Part shown: positions 43,385 through 51,887 of the stretch, piece by piece
How positions within the stretch are numbered: the first letter of the stretch is position 1
How the letters are laid out: each line of letters opens with the position of its first letter
Source of the DNA: a virus
Virus record (IMG/VR): IMGVR_UViG_3300020392_000018
Span: 1-57,767 of that record
DNA length: 57,767 nt
Strand: one strand, 5' to 3'
Notes under the pieces: model-generated
The model's input: the letters and a program-made list of their open reading frames with translations, nothing else
Databases searched by the model: none
What the model was told of the DNA's origin: nothing
Program-made: the position numbers and the translations under genes

Positions 43385-46300
43385 TTTTCAGCCTCCATCT
43401 CTCTTCTTTGTTCTTCTAAGAATCTTAATCTTTCTTGTTCTTTTTGGTCTTCTTCTTGCTTTTGTGCTTTGAAATCCTCTAATAGTTCTTTGAATGTTCC
43501 TTGTTTCTTGCTATCATTATACTTTAGTTCATAACTATCCCTTGTATCTTCTTTAGCAAATTTTTCAGCAAACTTAGGATTGTTTTCTGCTAATACTCGC
43601 ATGCGGCCTCTTTTCATAAACTGTATTCTAATCTTAAAAGTTTCATATTTTTCATCTTTTTCTTCTTCAATGGTTGGCCTTTCTTCTGTAGAAACTAAAT
43701 CCATATCAAAACTACCTCTAAAGTTTTTAATTATATCTGCCAAAGAGTCATCTGCTTCTTTTTGAATTTTTTTCTGTCCTTCTATATTTTCTAAATGTTT
43801 TTCTTGCACTTTCTTGTGTTGTTTTCTGTAAGCATCAAAAGCATCTGTTAAATCAATCATCTCTGCAAATTCCTTTCCTATTATTTCATTGGCCAACAAT
43901 TCTTTTATGTTATCCTGCGAAGCATCTATTTTCAATTTACTAAAATCAAAAACTTTAGTCTTAGTTTTGAAAGTTTTAACTAGTGCGTCAAAGGCTTTTT
44001 CTGCTTCAGCAACTTCTTTAACTTCTTCTGCAAATGTTTCAACATCACCTCTTGCTCTAGTGGTGGCTAGTTTATCATAGTCTTCCTTTGAAACTACTTT
44101 AGTAGCCTCTAAAATAATCTCTCTTGCTAAACCTTCATCAGTCATGTTTGAATCAAATAACTCTTGTAGTGAATCCTTTTCATTGGCTCTAGCAGTATCT
44201 TCTAATATTTTTTCGCTTTGTTTTGCTGATAGTCTTATGATTCCTTCAAACTTAAATAAATTAGGAAGAGTCTCTTTTGCTTTTTTATTTTGTTCTTTAA
44301 GACGAGCCTCTACTTTTTTATATTCACTAAGTTTTTTATCTTCTTTACCTTCTGCCAAGAATCTTTCTTCTGCGCTTACTAAATCAACCTTATTAGTTCT
44401 AGCCCACATTGCCATTGCTTCGCCCACATCAACTTCTTTTGGTATTTTCATACCTTTATCTATGAAATCATCAAACCTATCTATCATAGTATCTGCATAT
44501 TCTTTCAATGCTTCTGCGTAGTTTGGTTGCTTAGTTGGCTCTAAAGCATCGGCCTTGCTTGCGAAAGACTTTCTAAGTTTAGTAATTTTATCTACAAACA
44601 CTTCTACTTCTCGCATTACTGTGAGTATTTCTTGTTTTTCATCCATCAATTCTATGAATTGTTCCATCTGTTTCTCGATTTCTTCTTGTTCCTTTGTTTT
44701 AATACTTAGATTATTTAGTGCTTCTATTACAGTTCCAAACCGTTCTTCGCTTGGTTCTTTAGCATCTTCTAATTGTTTTATAGCATCTGCTTTAACCCTG
44801 ACCTTATCGAATAAAACATCCCAATAGTCTTTGACTTGCTGAACTCCAATTTCTTTTGTCTTACCGACCTTTACATCTTCTTCTATTTGTTTTAAGTTCC
44901 TAGTAAACTCCGAATGAATTATCATAGGGAATATAGGTGCAAACTTTTGACCCTCTATAGTGACTTTCTTTCTTTCCATTTCACTTAACTTCCAAGTCCT
45001 AGTATCTTCAACACCAAAAGACATTGGACTATTATCATCTATTAACCCAACAAGACTTAGATTTTTTAGAGCAGAAAGTAAACCTGTTGAAAGTTCTGCT
45101 TCTTTCTTTAGCATATCTTTTACAATGAAGTCGGGGATGGGTGAAAGCATTTCTTTCATTTCAACCCTTCTTCTAACAAAGTCAGGTAATTGGTCTAAGG
45201 CTCGCTTAAGTTGCTTTTTCTTATCAGTAGTAGTGGTGTCTTGTTCAAAAACAGTTTTTCCTGTGAGTTTTTTATATGTTCCTCTAATTGCATTTATAAT
45301 TTTATCATCTTCTAATATTTCTTGTATTTTCTTTACTACTGTTTCTAAATCATCGAATCCTTCTATTTCACCAAACATCGGGAACTCTCTTCTAGCAAAA
45401 TAATAATCTCCACTAGTCGGCATAATAACATCAAAGTGCTTGTATGCTTCTTTACCAATTAGGTCTGCTTTCTTGAAATAATACTTTGGTTTCTTATCCT
45501 GTCTTCTTTTAGCGTCAGAAACTTCAACCTCGCTCAGTAATTTTGGCAAACTCTTTAGCCTTCTATCAATGTCTTTCTTCATACCTCTTAGTTTCTTTTC
45601 GTTTCCTTGTATTTTTTCATCTAATTCAGCCACTTTACTTCTTATTTTATTTGCGACTTCATTTTTCTTATCCTTTCTTTGTGGTGCAGGAAGTGACATT
45701 AATTTTTGTTGTTCTTTTTCTCTTCCCTTTCTTTGCTTATCTATTTTTTTAGTTAGTTCTGTAATTTTTTGTCTTATTTCTAGTAGAGCCTTTCTAGTTT
45801 TATCTAAGTCTTCTTTACTCTTTTTTCCTTTTTCTGTCAAAGACTTTGCCTCTCTTTCTTCTAACCTTTCTAACTTATCATTACTTACACTATCTCCTTG
45901 TAATATGGTAATGGCATCTCTTATCATCTCCAATCCATATTTTGTGCCTTCAAATATTTGTTTAGCAACCAACATTCTTTTTTCGTCGCTAGTTCCTTTT
46001 AGTCTTGAAATATCCTTTAACTCATTCAATTCAGATAATAGTGTTTCATAGAATGGTTTAGTGTATTTTGTTAATCCTTCAGTTTCTCTTTGTTGTAAAC
46101 TTGCTAATACTTTTTTATTTTGTGCAGTTAGTAATCTTTGTAGATTTTCTATTTTCTTGCGAGTAGTTCCTTCTTCTTCTTCTTGTATAGAATTTAGTAG
46201 GTAACTTAAATAATTGAATACTCTTTGTATTGCTTCTTTTTGAACACCTTTACCATCAGTTATCATAGCACCCTTTCTGCCCTTAGATTGCTTTATTCCC

Positions 46301-47652
46301 CTTGCTTTGGCATCAGTTTCTAAAAATGCTCGTAATTTTTCGTCAGTATATTTTCCTTTGAACGATATAGAATGATAAGGTAATACAATGTTTGGTATTC
46401 TAGGAGGTATTTTTTTTCCTTCTTCTGTAGTTCTCTTTCCTAGCACAGCCTTTACTCTTTCATCTTCTAATATTTCTTTTAAATCCTTTATAGGCTGTCC
46501 GGTATTTTCTTTCGTATTCTGTAAGACTTTCAACGAACTGACTCTAATAGTATTAAAGTTATCTTTAGCAATTTTTTTCCTGTTTTTGTTTACTTTATCA
46601 GTTAATTCTTTTATTTTTGCTTGAGTTTCTTTTATTTCTTTAGCAGTTGCTTGTCTATTCACTAATAAATCGGGCCTACCTTTTTCATCGAGAGCAAAAC
46701 CTCTTTCTTTCCAATCTTCTGCAAACTCTTTTTCTGCATTTTGTAGTTGCTCCTTGAGTTTCTTTTCTTTTTCATTCAGTTTCTTGGCTTGCTTTTCTCT
46801 TTCTTTGTCGTCTTCTATGTAAGGTTTTATTCTGTTTTTAGTTTTCTTTTTATCTTGAAGTTCTGTTTGCTCAATTACTAAATTAGCAAGTTGCTTTCTC
46901 AATCTTTCTCGCTTGCCTACAAAAGCGGCTATTCTTTTTCCTTCTTTACTACTAGGAGCATACTCGCCAAATCTTGTCTTAGGTGCAGGAACATCGAATT
47001 CATCCTTGTTGGTAAATTTGAAACCTAGCCGAGACTTAGGCTTAACTCTTCTATCCTTTTGTTGAAACGCCGCAAGTTCATTCTGCAATTGAGTTAGTTT
47101 AATTGTGTCAGCCCTCAATTCTTCTCTTGCTAAAAATAACTTTCTGCTATTGGTATATTCTTTCCAAGTGTTTTTTATTTCATCAACCGTGTAAGAATAT
47201 TCAGTTTCTCCTAGTTTAAACTCCATTGGTTTATCTTCTTGTATGAATTTGTCGTAATATTTCTTTCTAACTTTGTAGACAATATCTAATTTTTCTTTTT
47301 GAGTCAAGTCTTTATTCTTTTTTGCTTTATCTAATTCTCTTTTTACTTCGGGATAGAAACCAGAACTGAACATTAATTTTTTTTCGGTTTCATCTTCTTC
47401 ATCAAGAACTTCTTTTGGTTTGTCAAATTCACTATTTTCAATCGCTTCTTGCTCAAGTTGTTCAAACTCATCTTGTGAATCAAAAATTTCATCTTCTAAA
47501 GCATCATTAGCATTACTATCTACATCAAGATAATTTTTGTCTTCGTCTTCATCTGCTTTTATGATGGCTTTATCTTCTAACTCTTCAACTAAGCATTTCA
47601 AAAGAAAATGAAGGTCATCTTCTTTATTGTATAAGATAGCCTTCACAAACAT
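43381..47652 (-). CDS. Giant coiled-coil protein (1,423 residues)
   Basis: The second largest gene. It is extremely rich in Lys and Glu, with many coiled-coil stretches (for example ELTKKIDKQRKGREKEQQK) and an acidic N-terminal region. A more globular part near residues 740-960 contains GDYYFARREFPMFGEIEGF. No catalytic motif was found. It lies between portal and scaffold genes and may be an internal core or ejected protein, but I do not recognise the family. Confidence 0.6.
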   Translation of the reverse strand: MFVKAILYNKEDDLHFLLKCLVEELEDKAIIKADEDEDKNYLDVDSNANDALEDEIFDSQDEFEQLEQEAIENSEFDKPKEVLDEEDETEKKLMFSSGFYPEVKRELDKAKKNKDLTQKEKLDIVYKVRKKYYDKFIQEDKPMEFKLGETEYSYTVDEIKNTWKEYTNSRKLFLAREELRADTIKLTQLQNELAAFQQKDRRVKPKSRLGFKFTNKDEFDVPAPKTRFGEYAPSSKEGKRIAAFVGKRERLRKQLANLVIEQTELQDKKKTKNRIKPYIEDDKEREKQAKKLNEKEKKLKEQLQNAEKEFAEDWKERGFALDEKGRPDLLVNRQATAKEIKETQAKIKELTDKVNKNRKKIAKDNFNTIRVSSLKVLQNTKENTGQPIKDLKEILEDERVKAVLGKRTTEEGKKIPPRIPNIVLPYHSISFKGKYTDEKLRAFLETDAKARGIKQSKGRKGAMITDGKGVQKEAIQRVFNYLSYLLNSIQEEEEGTTRKKIENLQRLLTAQNKKVLASLQQRETEGLTKYTKPFYETLLSELNELKDISRLKGTSDEKRMLVAKQIFEGTKYGLEMIRDAITILQGDSVSNDKLERLEEREAKSLTEKGKKSKEDLDKTRKALLEIRQKITELTKKIDKQRKGREKEQQKLMSLPAPQRKDKKNEVANKIRSKVAELDEKIQGNEKKLRGMKKDIDRRLKSLPKLLSEVEVSDAKRRQDKKPKYYFKKADLIGKEAYKHFDVIMPTSGDYYFARREFPMFGEIEGFDDLETVVKKIQEILEDDKIINAIRGTYKKLTGKTVFEQDTTTTDKKKQLKRALDQLPDFVRRRVEMKEMLSPIPDFIVKDMLKKEAELSTGLLSALKNLSLVGLIDDNSPMSFGVEDTRTWKLSEMERKKVTIEGQKFAPIFPMIIHSEFTRNLKQIEEDVKVGKTKEIGVQQVKDYWDVLFDKVRVKADAIKQLEDAKEPSEERFGTVIEALNNLSIKTKEQEEIEKQMEQFIELMDEKQEILTVMREVEVFVDKITKLRKSFASKADALEPTKQPNYAEALKEYADTMIDRFDDFIDKGMKIPKEVDVGEAMAMWARTNKVDLVSAEERFLAEGKEDKKLSEYKKVEARLKEQNKKAKETLPNLFKFEGIIRLSAKQSEKILEDTARANEKDSLQELFDSNMTDEGLAREIILEATKVVSKEDYDKLATTRARGDVETFAEEVKEVAEAEKAFDALVKTFKTKTKVFDFSKLKIDASQDNIKELLANEIIGKEFAEMIDLTDAFDAYRKQHKKVQEKHLENIEGQKKIQKEADDSLADIIKNFRGSFDMDLVSTEERPTIEEEKDEKYETFKIRIQFMKRGRMRVLAENNPKFAEKFAKEDTRDSYELKYNDSKKQGTFKELLEDFKAQKQEEDQKEQERLRFLEEQRREMEAEK

Positions 47653-47661
47653 ATTATAGCC

Positions 47662-47889
47662 TCAAAATGGAATATTCTCTTTCTTACCTCTCCTTTTTTG
47701 TGGGGGTAAGATAACATCGGGAACATCATTAGATGCTCTTGTTGGTTTGTGAGTTGTGTCCGGTGGTAATCCACCGATAGAAAAATCACGATTCTTCGTA
47801 GTCTTTCTAGTTTCATTTGCATTCTGCGTTCTAACCTTTGCTAGTTCTTTCTTTAGTCTAATCTCTTTCTGTCTATTATCTTCTGTCAT
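47662..47889 (-). CDS. Small basic protein behind portal
   Basis: A 75-residue, Lys/Arg-rich and probably disordered protein; ends in PPQKRRGKKENIPF. Its start overlaps the portal stop. Family unknown. Confidence 0.5.
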   Translation of the reverse strand: MTEDNRQKEIRLKKELAKVRTQNANETRKTTKNRDFSIGGLPPDTTHKPTRASNDVPDVILPPQKRRGKKENIPF

Positions 47890-49535
47890 TAACCTGTCCT
47901 CCTTTCACTCCTTCTATCTACATTTTGATTACCTGCGTCTTCCGGTAATCCGCTTAATCTTTTATCCGGTCCAACACTCATAGAGGGTTTATTTCTAGTA
48001 GCCGGTGGATTTTCTTGTGGCTTACTACCGCCACCTTCTGCAAACATTCTTGCTTGTTCATTTAAATCCCTTTGGTCTAAATTAGAACCTGCTAGTGGGT
48101 CTTTTTCCATTTGTCTATCTTCGCCTTTTGGTTGTTGTTCTTCTTCTTTTGGTTCGGGTTTCTTGTAAGTAAAGTTACCATCCTCATCCATATCAACTTC
48201 AAATCCTAAGTTCTTTATTGAAGCCGCAATATTAACTTCAATTTCTTTCTTTCTTAGTCCTGCAATCTCATCTTCTTCTTCACTCGGAGGTAACTTTAAT
48301 TTCCAATCTGTGATTCCAAATTGCTTTACAAGATAAGGAAATACATATTCATTGTAAACATTTTGTGCCATTTGAACGGCTCTATTAGTTACAAGTATTT
48401 GCATGCCTTCGTTATTTAATCCACCACTTGTAGTATTATCAGCCATGAAGACTTTACTTACTCCATAAAACGCTGATATTCTATCTCTTAAATCATCCTT
48501 AACAGAAATATAATCCATTTCTTTTAGGCTGTCCATGAACTTAATCCATTCAACAGCACCTTTACCACCTTCTGCTTCTATACCCATAACAGGAATAAAG
48601 TGTGGGTCTGCCTCCATCTTTTCTTTTACTCCTCTCCAAAAGGCTCTCATCGAATCCATGTTCCTAGTTTGAACCGCTAATAAGCCTCTTGGCATTCTGC
48701 TCTTAGTATAGGCTGAATTGACATAGTTCTCCATAGCAATCAAAGTCATGATATGATTATACAATGTAATTACAGGCGAGAAGCCATAGAGCCTTGATGG
48801 ACTATACTTACTAAAATGTAATACTTCTCCTTCAATGAAATACTGTTCATCACCTTTTGCTCGATTAACATAATGAATAGGCATAAGAGGAGAGCCACAA
48901 GTTTCACAACTTTCGTGTGGTTCTTTTGAAATAATATCTCTATGATGAACACAAGTAAATCCCTTGTTACCTTTTACACCATCTTCATCAGCATAAATAA
49001 ACATAGTAACAGGGTCGCCACGATAGACTTCTTTAACACGGTGCATTCTAATTTTACCGTTACCATCTAAGAAATATTCTTTGACCATAACTATGTATGC
49101 GTCATCCATAATATTCAAGTCGTCTTCTAATTCTTTTAGAACATCAATAAATAATTGCTCAGATGAGTTTACATAACCTTCTAAGAATTTTTCAGCGTAT
49201 TGTAATTGTTTAACATCGGGTATCTTCAAATCAATGGACTTACATCTCGAACACTCTTGAACAGGTCTAGTATGTTCTTTACCACAATCATTACATCGTG
49301 CTTCAAATGCCTTTTCCCAAACATAGCCTCTTCTGTAGACTTCTTGTTTTAATTGAGTTATACAAGTTCTAACAATTACTGATTGTTGAACCATAGAGTA
49401 GATGATGGGGGCTGTCATCATGTAATTATTCTGCCTTTCTTGAATACCCATGTTGTAGATATTCCGGTCAGCAGGTTTCGGAGTAGTGCGTCTGAAAAGA
49501 TTAGTGAAAGAGAACCGCCTTCTTTTTTCTGCCAC
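47889..49535 (-). CDS. Portal protein with two zinc knuckles
   Basis: A 548-residue portal. The central part (MPRGLLAVQTRNMDSMRAFW, KDDLRDRISAFYGVSKVFM, GLNNEGMQILVTNRAVQMAQ) is typical of HK97/SPP1-like portals, and the C-terminal 100 residues are Glu/Gln/Pro-rich and disordered. Two metal-binding insertions are visible: C81, C84, C95, C98 and C195, H198, C210, C213. Zinc knuckles are not normal in portals. The start is GTG 49535 with GGGGG about 8 nt before it and a TATA-like palindrome further upstream. It forms the dodecameric vertex ring for packaging with TerL. Confidence 0.87.
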   Translation of the reverse strand: MAEKRRRFSFTNLFRRTTPKPADRNIYNMGIQERQNNYMMTAPIIYSMVQQSVIVRTCITQLKQEVYRRGYVWEKAFEARCNDCGKEHTRPVQECSRCKSIDLKIPDVKQLQYAEKFLEGYVNSSEQLFIDVLKELEDDLNIMDDAYIVMVKEYFLDGNGKIRMHRVKEVYRGDPVTMFIYADEDGVKGNKGFTCVHHRDIISKEPHESCETCGSPLMPIHYVNRAKGDEQYFIEGEVLHFSKYSPSRLYGFSPVITLYNHIMTLIAMENYVNSAYTKSRMPRGLLAVQTRNMDSMRAFWRGVKEKMEADPHFIPVMGIEAEGGKGAVEWIKFMDSLKEMDYISVKDDLRDRISAFYGVSKVFMADNTTSGGLNNEGMQILVTNRAVQMAQNVYNEYVFPYLVKQFGITDWKLKLPPSEEEDEIAGLRKKEIEVNIAASIKNLGFEVDMDEDGNFTYKKPEPKEEEQQPKGEDRQMEKDPLAGSNLDQRDLNEQARMFAEGGGSKPQENPPATRNKPSMSVGPDKRLSGLPEDAGNQNVDRRSERRTG

Positions 49536-49562
49536 GACAACAACCCCCGTTTACTTTGGACT

Positions 49563-49581
49563 ATTCTATATATTATAGAAT
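49563..49581 (-). promoter_or_regulatory. TATA-like element within a perfect 19-bp palindrome before portal
   Basis: ATTCTATA-N3-TATAGAAT is a perfect 8-3-8 inverted repeat. On the minus strand it contains TATAATATATA about 36 nt before the portal GTG and covers the stop of the upstream gene. It may be a promoter, an operator, or both. Confidence 0.5.
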
Positions 49582-49800
49582 CTTCGCAAACGCTTTTTTC
49601 AAAACTCTACGCCATCCACCCTGTATGCTTTTTTTTCTTTTAGGTTTAGCATCATATTTTTTTGTGCTTTTATTAGCATACAAAGCGGCCATGTATCTTT
49701 TTGCCTTTGACTTTGACATACCCCGTTTATTTTTTCTTTTGTTAGTATCGGTATTCACTACATAATAGCCGTTTTTACCAACTCTTAGTTCAAACGGCAT
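49573..49800 (-). CDS. Small basic phage-type protein with C-terminal WxxVLK tag
   Basis: A 75-residue protein starting MPFELRVGKNGYYVVNT, a pattern seen in many marine phage small proteins, followed by SKSKAKRYMAALYAN and a basic linker. It ends GGWRRVLKKAFAKIL, the late-protein motif in C-terminal position. Probably DNA-associated and packaged. Confidence 0.7.
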   Translation of the reverse strand: MPFELRVGKNGYYVVNTDTNKRKNKRGMSKSKAKRYMAALYANKSTKKYDAKPKRKKSIQGGWRRVLKKAFAKIL

Positions 49801-49802
49801 AG

Positions 49803-50141
49803 TTACGACCCCTTTCGCCACTTCTTGTTTTTCTTTTCTTTAGTTTTCTTTGGACTCCATTTAACTTTATCAGCCCAATAAGCGGCAGACATTTTACCTC
49901 TTTTGATATTTTTTCTATGCCTACTTTTGAAAGCCCTTCGTTGCCCTGCTGTTTGATTTGTTTTAACTCCTTTTTGACCAAACCTAATAGTCTTAACTTT
50001 ATCACCATCTTTGACAACTACAATATGTGATTTGGTTTTGTGTTTTATTCTCTTTGGTTTACTAAAACCACTAACACCTGCTCTTACTAAAGCAGGGTGT
50101 CTTTTTCTTTTTTTTGTTTTAAGAATATCTTGCCAAGTCAT
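49803..50141 (-). CDS. Basic protein with N-terminal WxxILK tag
   Basis: A 112-residue, very basic protein. It begins MTWQDILKTKKRKRHP. The rest resembles a small family common in large viruses and phages (IRFGQKGV, FKSRHRKN, KMSAAYWADKVKW). The high charge suggests binding to packaged DNA. Overlaps the next gene by 4 nt. Confidence 0.7.
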   Translation of the reverse strand: MTWQDILKTKKRKRHPALVRAGVSGFSKPKRIKHKTKSHIVVVKDGDKVKTIRFGQKGVKTNQTAGQRRAFKSRHRKNIKRGKMSAAYWADKVKWSPKKTKEKKNKKWRKGS

Positions 50142-50407
50142 TTCTTATCCCTTTTCTTTTCCATTTCGGGATGAAATTTCATTGTGACTTTTTTCGCATC
50201 TTTCTTAATTGACTTACCATCAACTAAAACTTCAACGGGATAGGGTTTATGTTCACCCGCCCAATATGCCATTTCATATCCACCATTTTTTAATAACTTA
50301 ACAAGAAGCCCTCTATCATAATCTTTATCTTCTGCTTTGAGAACTTTTTGCTTCCCTCTAGGCAAAACTAAATCTATGTCTTTTTTTATGATTTTTTTCC
50401 AAGACAT
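50138..50407 (-). CDS. Small protein with N-terminal WxxIIK tag
   Basis: An 89-residue Lys-rich protein beginning MSWKKIIKKD. The body has YEMAYWAGEHKPYPVEVLVD, a small alpha/beta fold of unknown function. One of six neighbouring tagged genes. Confidence 0.65.
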   Translation of the reverse strand: MSWKKIIKKDIDLVLPRGKQKVLKAEDKDYDRGLLVKLLKNGGYEMAYWAGEHKPYPVEVLVDGKSIKKDAKKVTMKFHPEMEKKRDKK

Positions 50408-50422
50408 AGTTAATCAACTCGC

Positions 50423-50827
50423 TTATCTCTTAGGCTTGTGAGTGTAGAAATCACCATTAGTATGTTCGTGAATAGTTCCTCTCTTTTTCATATCTGCAAG
50501 AACCATCCTTAGTTTTTTAGGAGAGCCTATTCCTTTTAGATTTTTCATACCTAAAGCCCCTCCTTCTTTCTTTACTTCTGCTAGAATCTTTCTTTCCATG
50601 TCTTTACATTCATCATGACTAATAGTAGTGCTACCCTCTTTTAATTCTCTTTTGTTTATTTTCTCTCTTCTAAGCATAGCAAAATCTTTACCTGTTATTT
50701 TACCGTCTTTGTCTTTGTCAATTCTTTTTTGATTTCCATACAATGCTTTTTCTTCTTCATTGTCATCTTCATCTGCTTTTTCTCTATTGCCACCGCAATG
50801 CATTTTTAATATATCTTTCCAACTCAT
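50423..50827 (-). CDS. EF-hand protein with N-terminal WxxILK tag
   Basis: A 134-residue protein beginning MSWKDILKMHCGG. Residues 37-48 form an EF-hand-like calcium loop (DKDKDGKITGKD). The C-terminal 60 residues look like a winged helix (SPKKLRMVLADMKKRGTIHE). It combines a likely targeting peptide, a metal site and a DNA-binding part; calcium sensing on entry would be an attractive role but is a guess. Confidence 0.7.
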   Translation of the reverse strand: MSWKDILKMHCGGNREKADEDDNEEEKALYGNQKRIDKDKDGKITGKDFAMLRREKINKRELKEGSTTISHDECKDMERKILAEVKKEGGALGMKNLKGIGSPKKLRMVLADMKKRGTIHEHTNGDFYTHKPKR

Positions 50828-51267
50828 CTTGTAAACGCTCCTCTACTTCTGCTTTTTGTTTTTTGCTTACTCGCTTCCTTTCTTTGCTTGGCGTAAGTAT
50901 GTGCCGTTTTTAGCCTTTTCTTTGTTTTAGGGTCTTTAGCATTTTTAACGGCGGCTCGTAATCTTTGTTCCACTAAGTTAATTATTTGTGATTGTCTTTT
51001 GTGTGATTTAGATTTAAATGCACTACTGCTAAATGTTTCTTGAACATCTTTTCTTGTTTTAAATTTTACAGGAACAGTATCTTTTGGGTTTTCATCTGTG
51101 TATAATCTTCTTGCTGAACCTTTTGGTTTTTTACCCGTTCCTTTTTTCGGGTCAGCCTTTTTCATTTCTTTACTTCGACAATGTGCTTTACAAGTAAATC
51201 CTTTAGTTTTATTTGGCCCACTACAAACGCAGTAAGACATATCTTTTTTTAGGATTTGTTGCCACAT
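50824..51267 (-). CDS. Basic Cys-containing protein with N-terminal WxxILK tag
   Basis: A 147-residue, very basic protein that begins MWQQILKKDMSYCVC. Four early Cys (with CKAHC) may bind zinc. The rest (ARRLYTDENPKDTVPVKF, then Lys/Arg-rich helices) resembles small phage proteins of unknown role. ATG 51267 is preferred to the upstream GTG. Confidence 0.65.
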   Translation of the reverse strand: MWQQILKKDMSYCVCSGPNKTKGFTCKAHCRSKEMKKADPKKGTGKKPKGSARRLYTDENPKDTVPVKFKTRKDVQETFSSSAFKSKSHKRQSQIINLVEQRLRAAVKNAKDPKTKKRLKTAHTYAKQRKEASKQKTKSRSRGAFTR

Positions 51268-51272
51268 AATAA

Positions 51273-51557
51273 TCACTTTTGACTAAACTTTTTTCCTGTT
51301 GGCACATGCTGAATGCCCTTCTTACGACCCTTTCTTTTCTTAGCATCTTGATACCTTAGAGTCTTTTTATCTGTTCTTTGATAAGTTGCTCTTGGCATAT
51401 ATCTTCCTTTAGTTTTTGATTTAGGTTTTTTTCCTTTTGCTTTCGCTCTATGTTGTTCGGCACTTCCCCAATCTTCTTGTGTCCATTGGGTCAAATCCTG
51501 TTGCCTTTTTGACTTGGCTTTTAGGATATTCCACCACTTAATTACGATAGCCGCCAC
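51273..51557 (-). CDS. Basic protein with N-terminal WxxILK tag
   Basis: A 94-residue, strongly basic protein reading IKWWNILKAKSKRQ after a GTG start at 51557. Comparison with the other tagged proteins, which have Trp at position 2-3, suggests initiation at ATT 51542 instead. Contains WTQEDWG and KTKGRYMP, known from small phage proteins. Likely DNA-binding and packaged. Confidence 0.6.
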   Translation of the reverse strand: MAAIVIKWWNILKAKSKRQQDLTQWTQEDWGSAEQHRAKAKGKKPKSKTKGRYMPRATYQRTDKKTLRYQDAKKRKGRKKGIQHVPTGKKFSQK

Positions 51558-51744
51558 CTGCCTTTTTGTAGGCTTGTGCTAACATCTGTGCTTTTCTAGC
51601 CGACCATTGACCTGCCGCACCACCTTTAGTTCCTCTCTTTATTCTATTGAAGATTCTTTTACGCATAGCAGGTTTAGTATAATTACCCGCTTGGTTTACA
51701 GTGGATTTTTTCTTTTTCTTTTTTAATATATCTTGCCAACTCAT
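51538..51744 (-). CDS. Small basic phage-type protein with N-terminal WxxILK tag
   Basis: A 68-residue protein: MSWQDILKKKKKKS, then NYTKPAMRKRIFNRIK and GQWSARKAQMLAQAYK. The second part is widespread in marine phages; here it is preceded by the tag. Overlaps neighbours on both sides. Confidence 0.7.
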   Translation of the reverse strand: MSWQDILKKKKKKSTVNQAGNYTKPAMRKRIFNRIKRGTKGGAAGQWSARKAQMLAQAYKKAGGGYRN

Positions 51745-51887
51745 TTCTTCATCACCTTTGGCTTATCTGCCTGTTTCCAACATCTTCTACAAAAACCAAA
51801 TGGGTGAACATCTCTTGTCACATAACATCTACCGCAATACTTGAATTGTAGTTTTTGTTTACTGATTACCCAATCTTCTGTGTTCAT
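51741..51887 (-). CDS. Zinc-ribbon mini-protein
   Basis: A 48-residue frame with CGRC and CRRC pairs 13 residues apart, a zinc knuckle, and basic ends. The ATG overlaps the stop of the LAGLIDADG gene and its stop overlaps the next ATG, both as ATGA. Probably a small nucleic-acid-binding protein. Confidence 0.6.
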   Translation of the reverse strand: MNTEDWVISKQKLQFKYCGRCYVTRDVHPFGFCRRCWKQADKPKVMKK

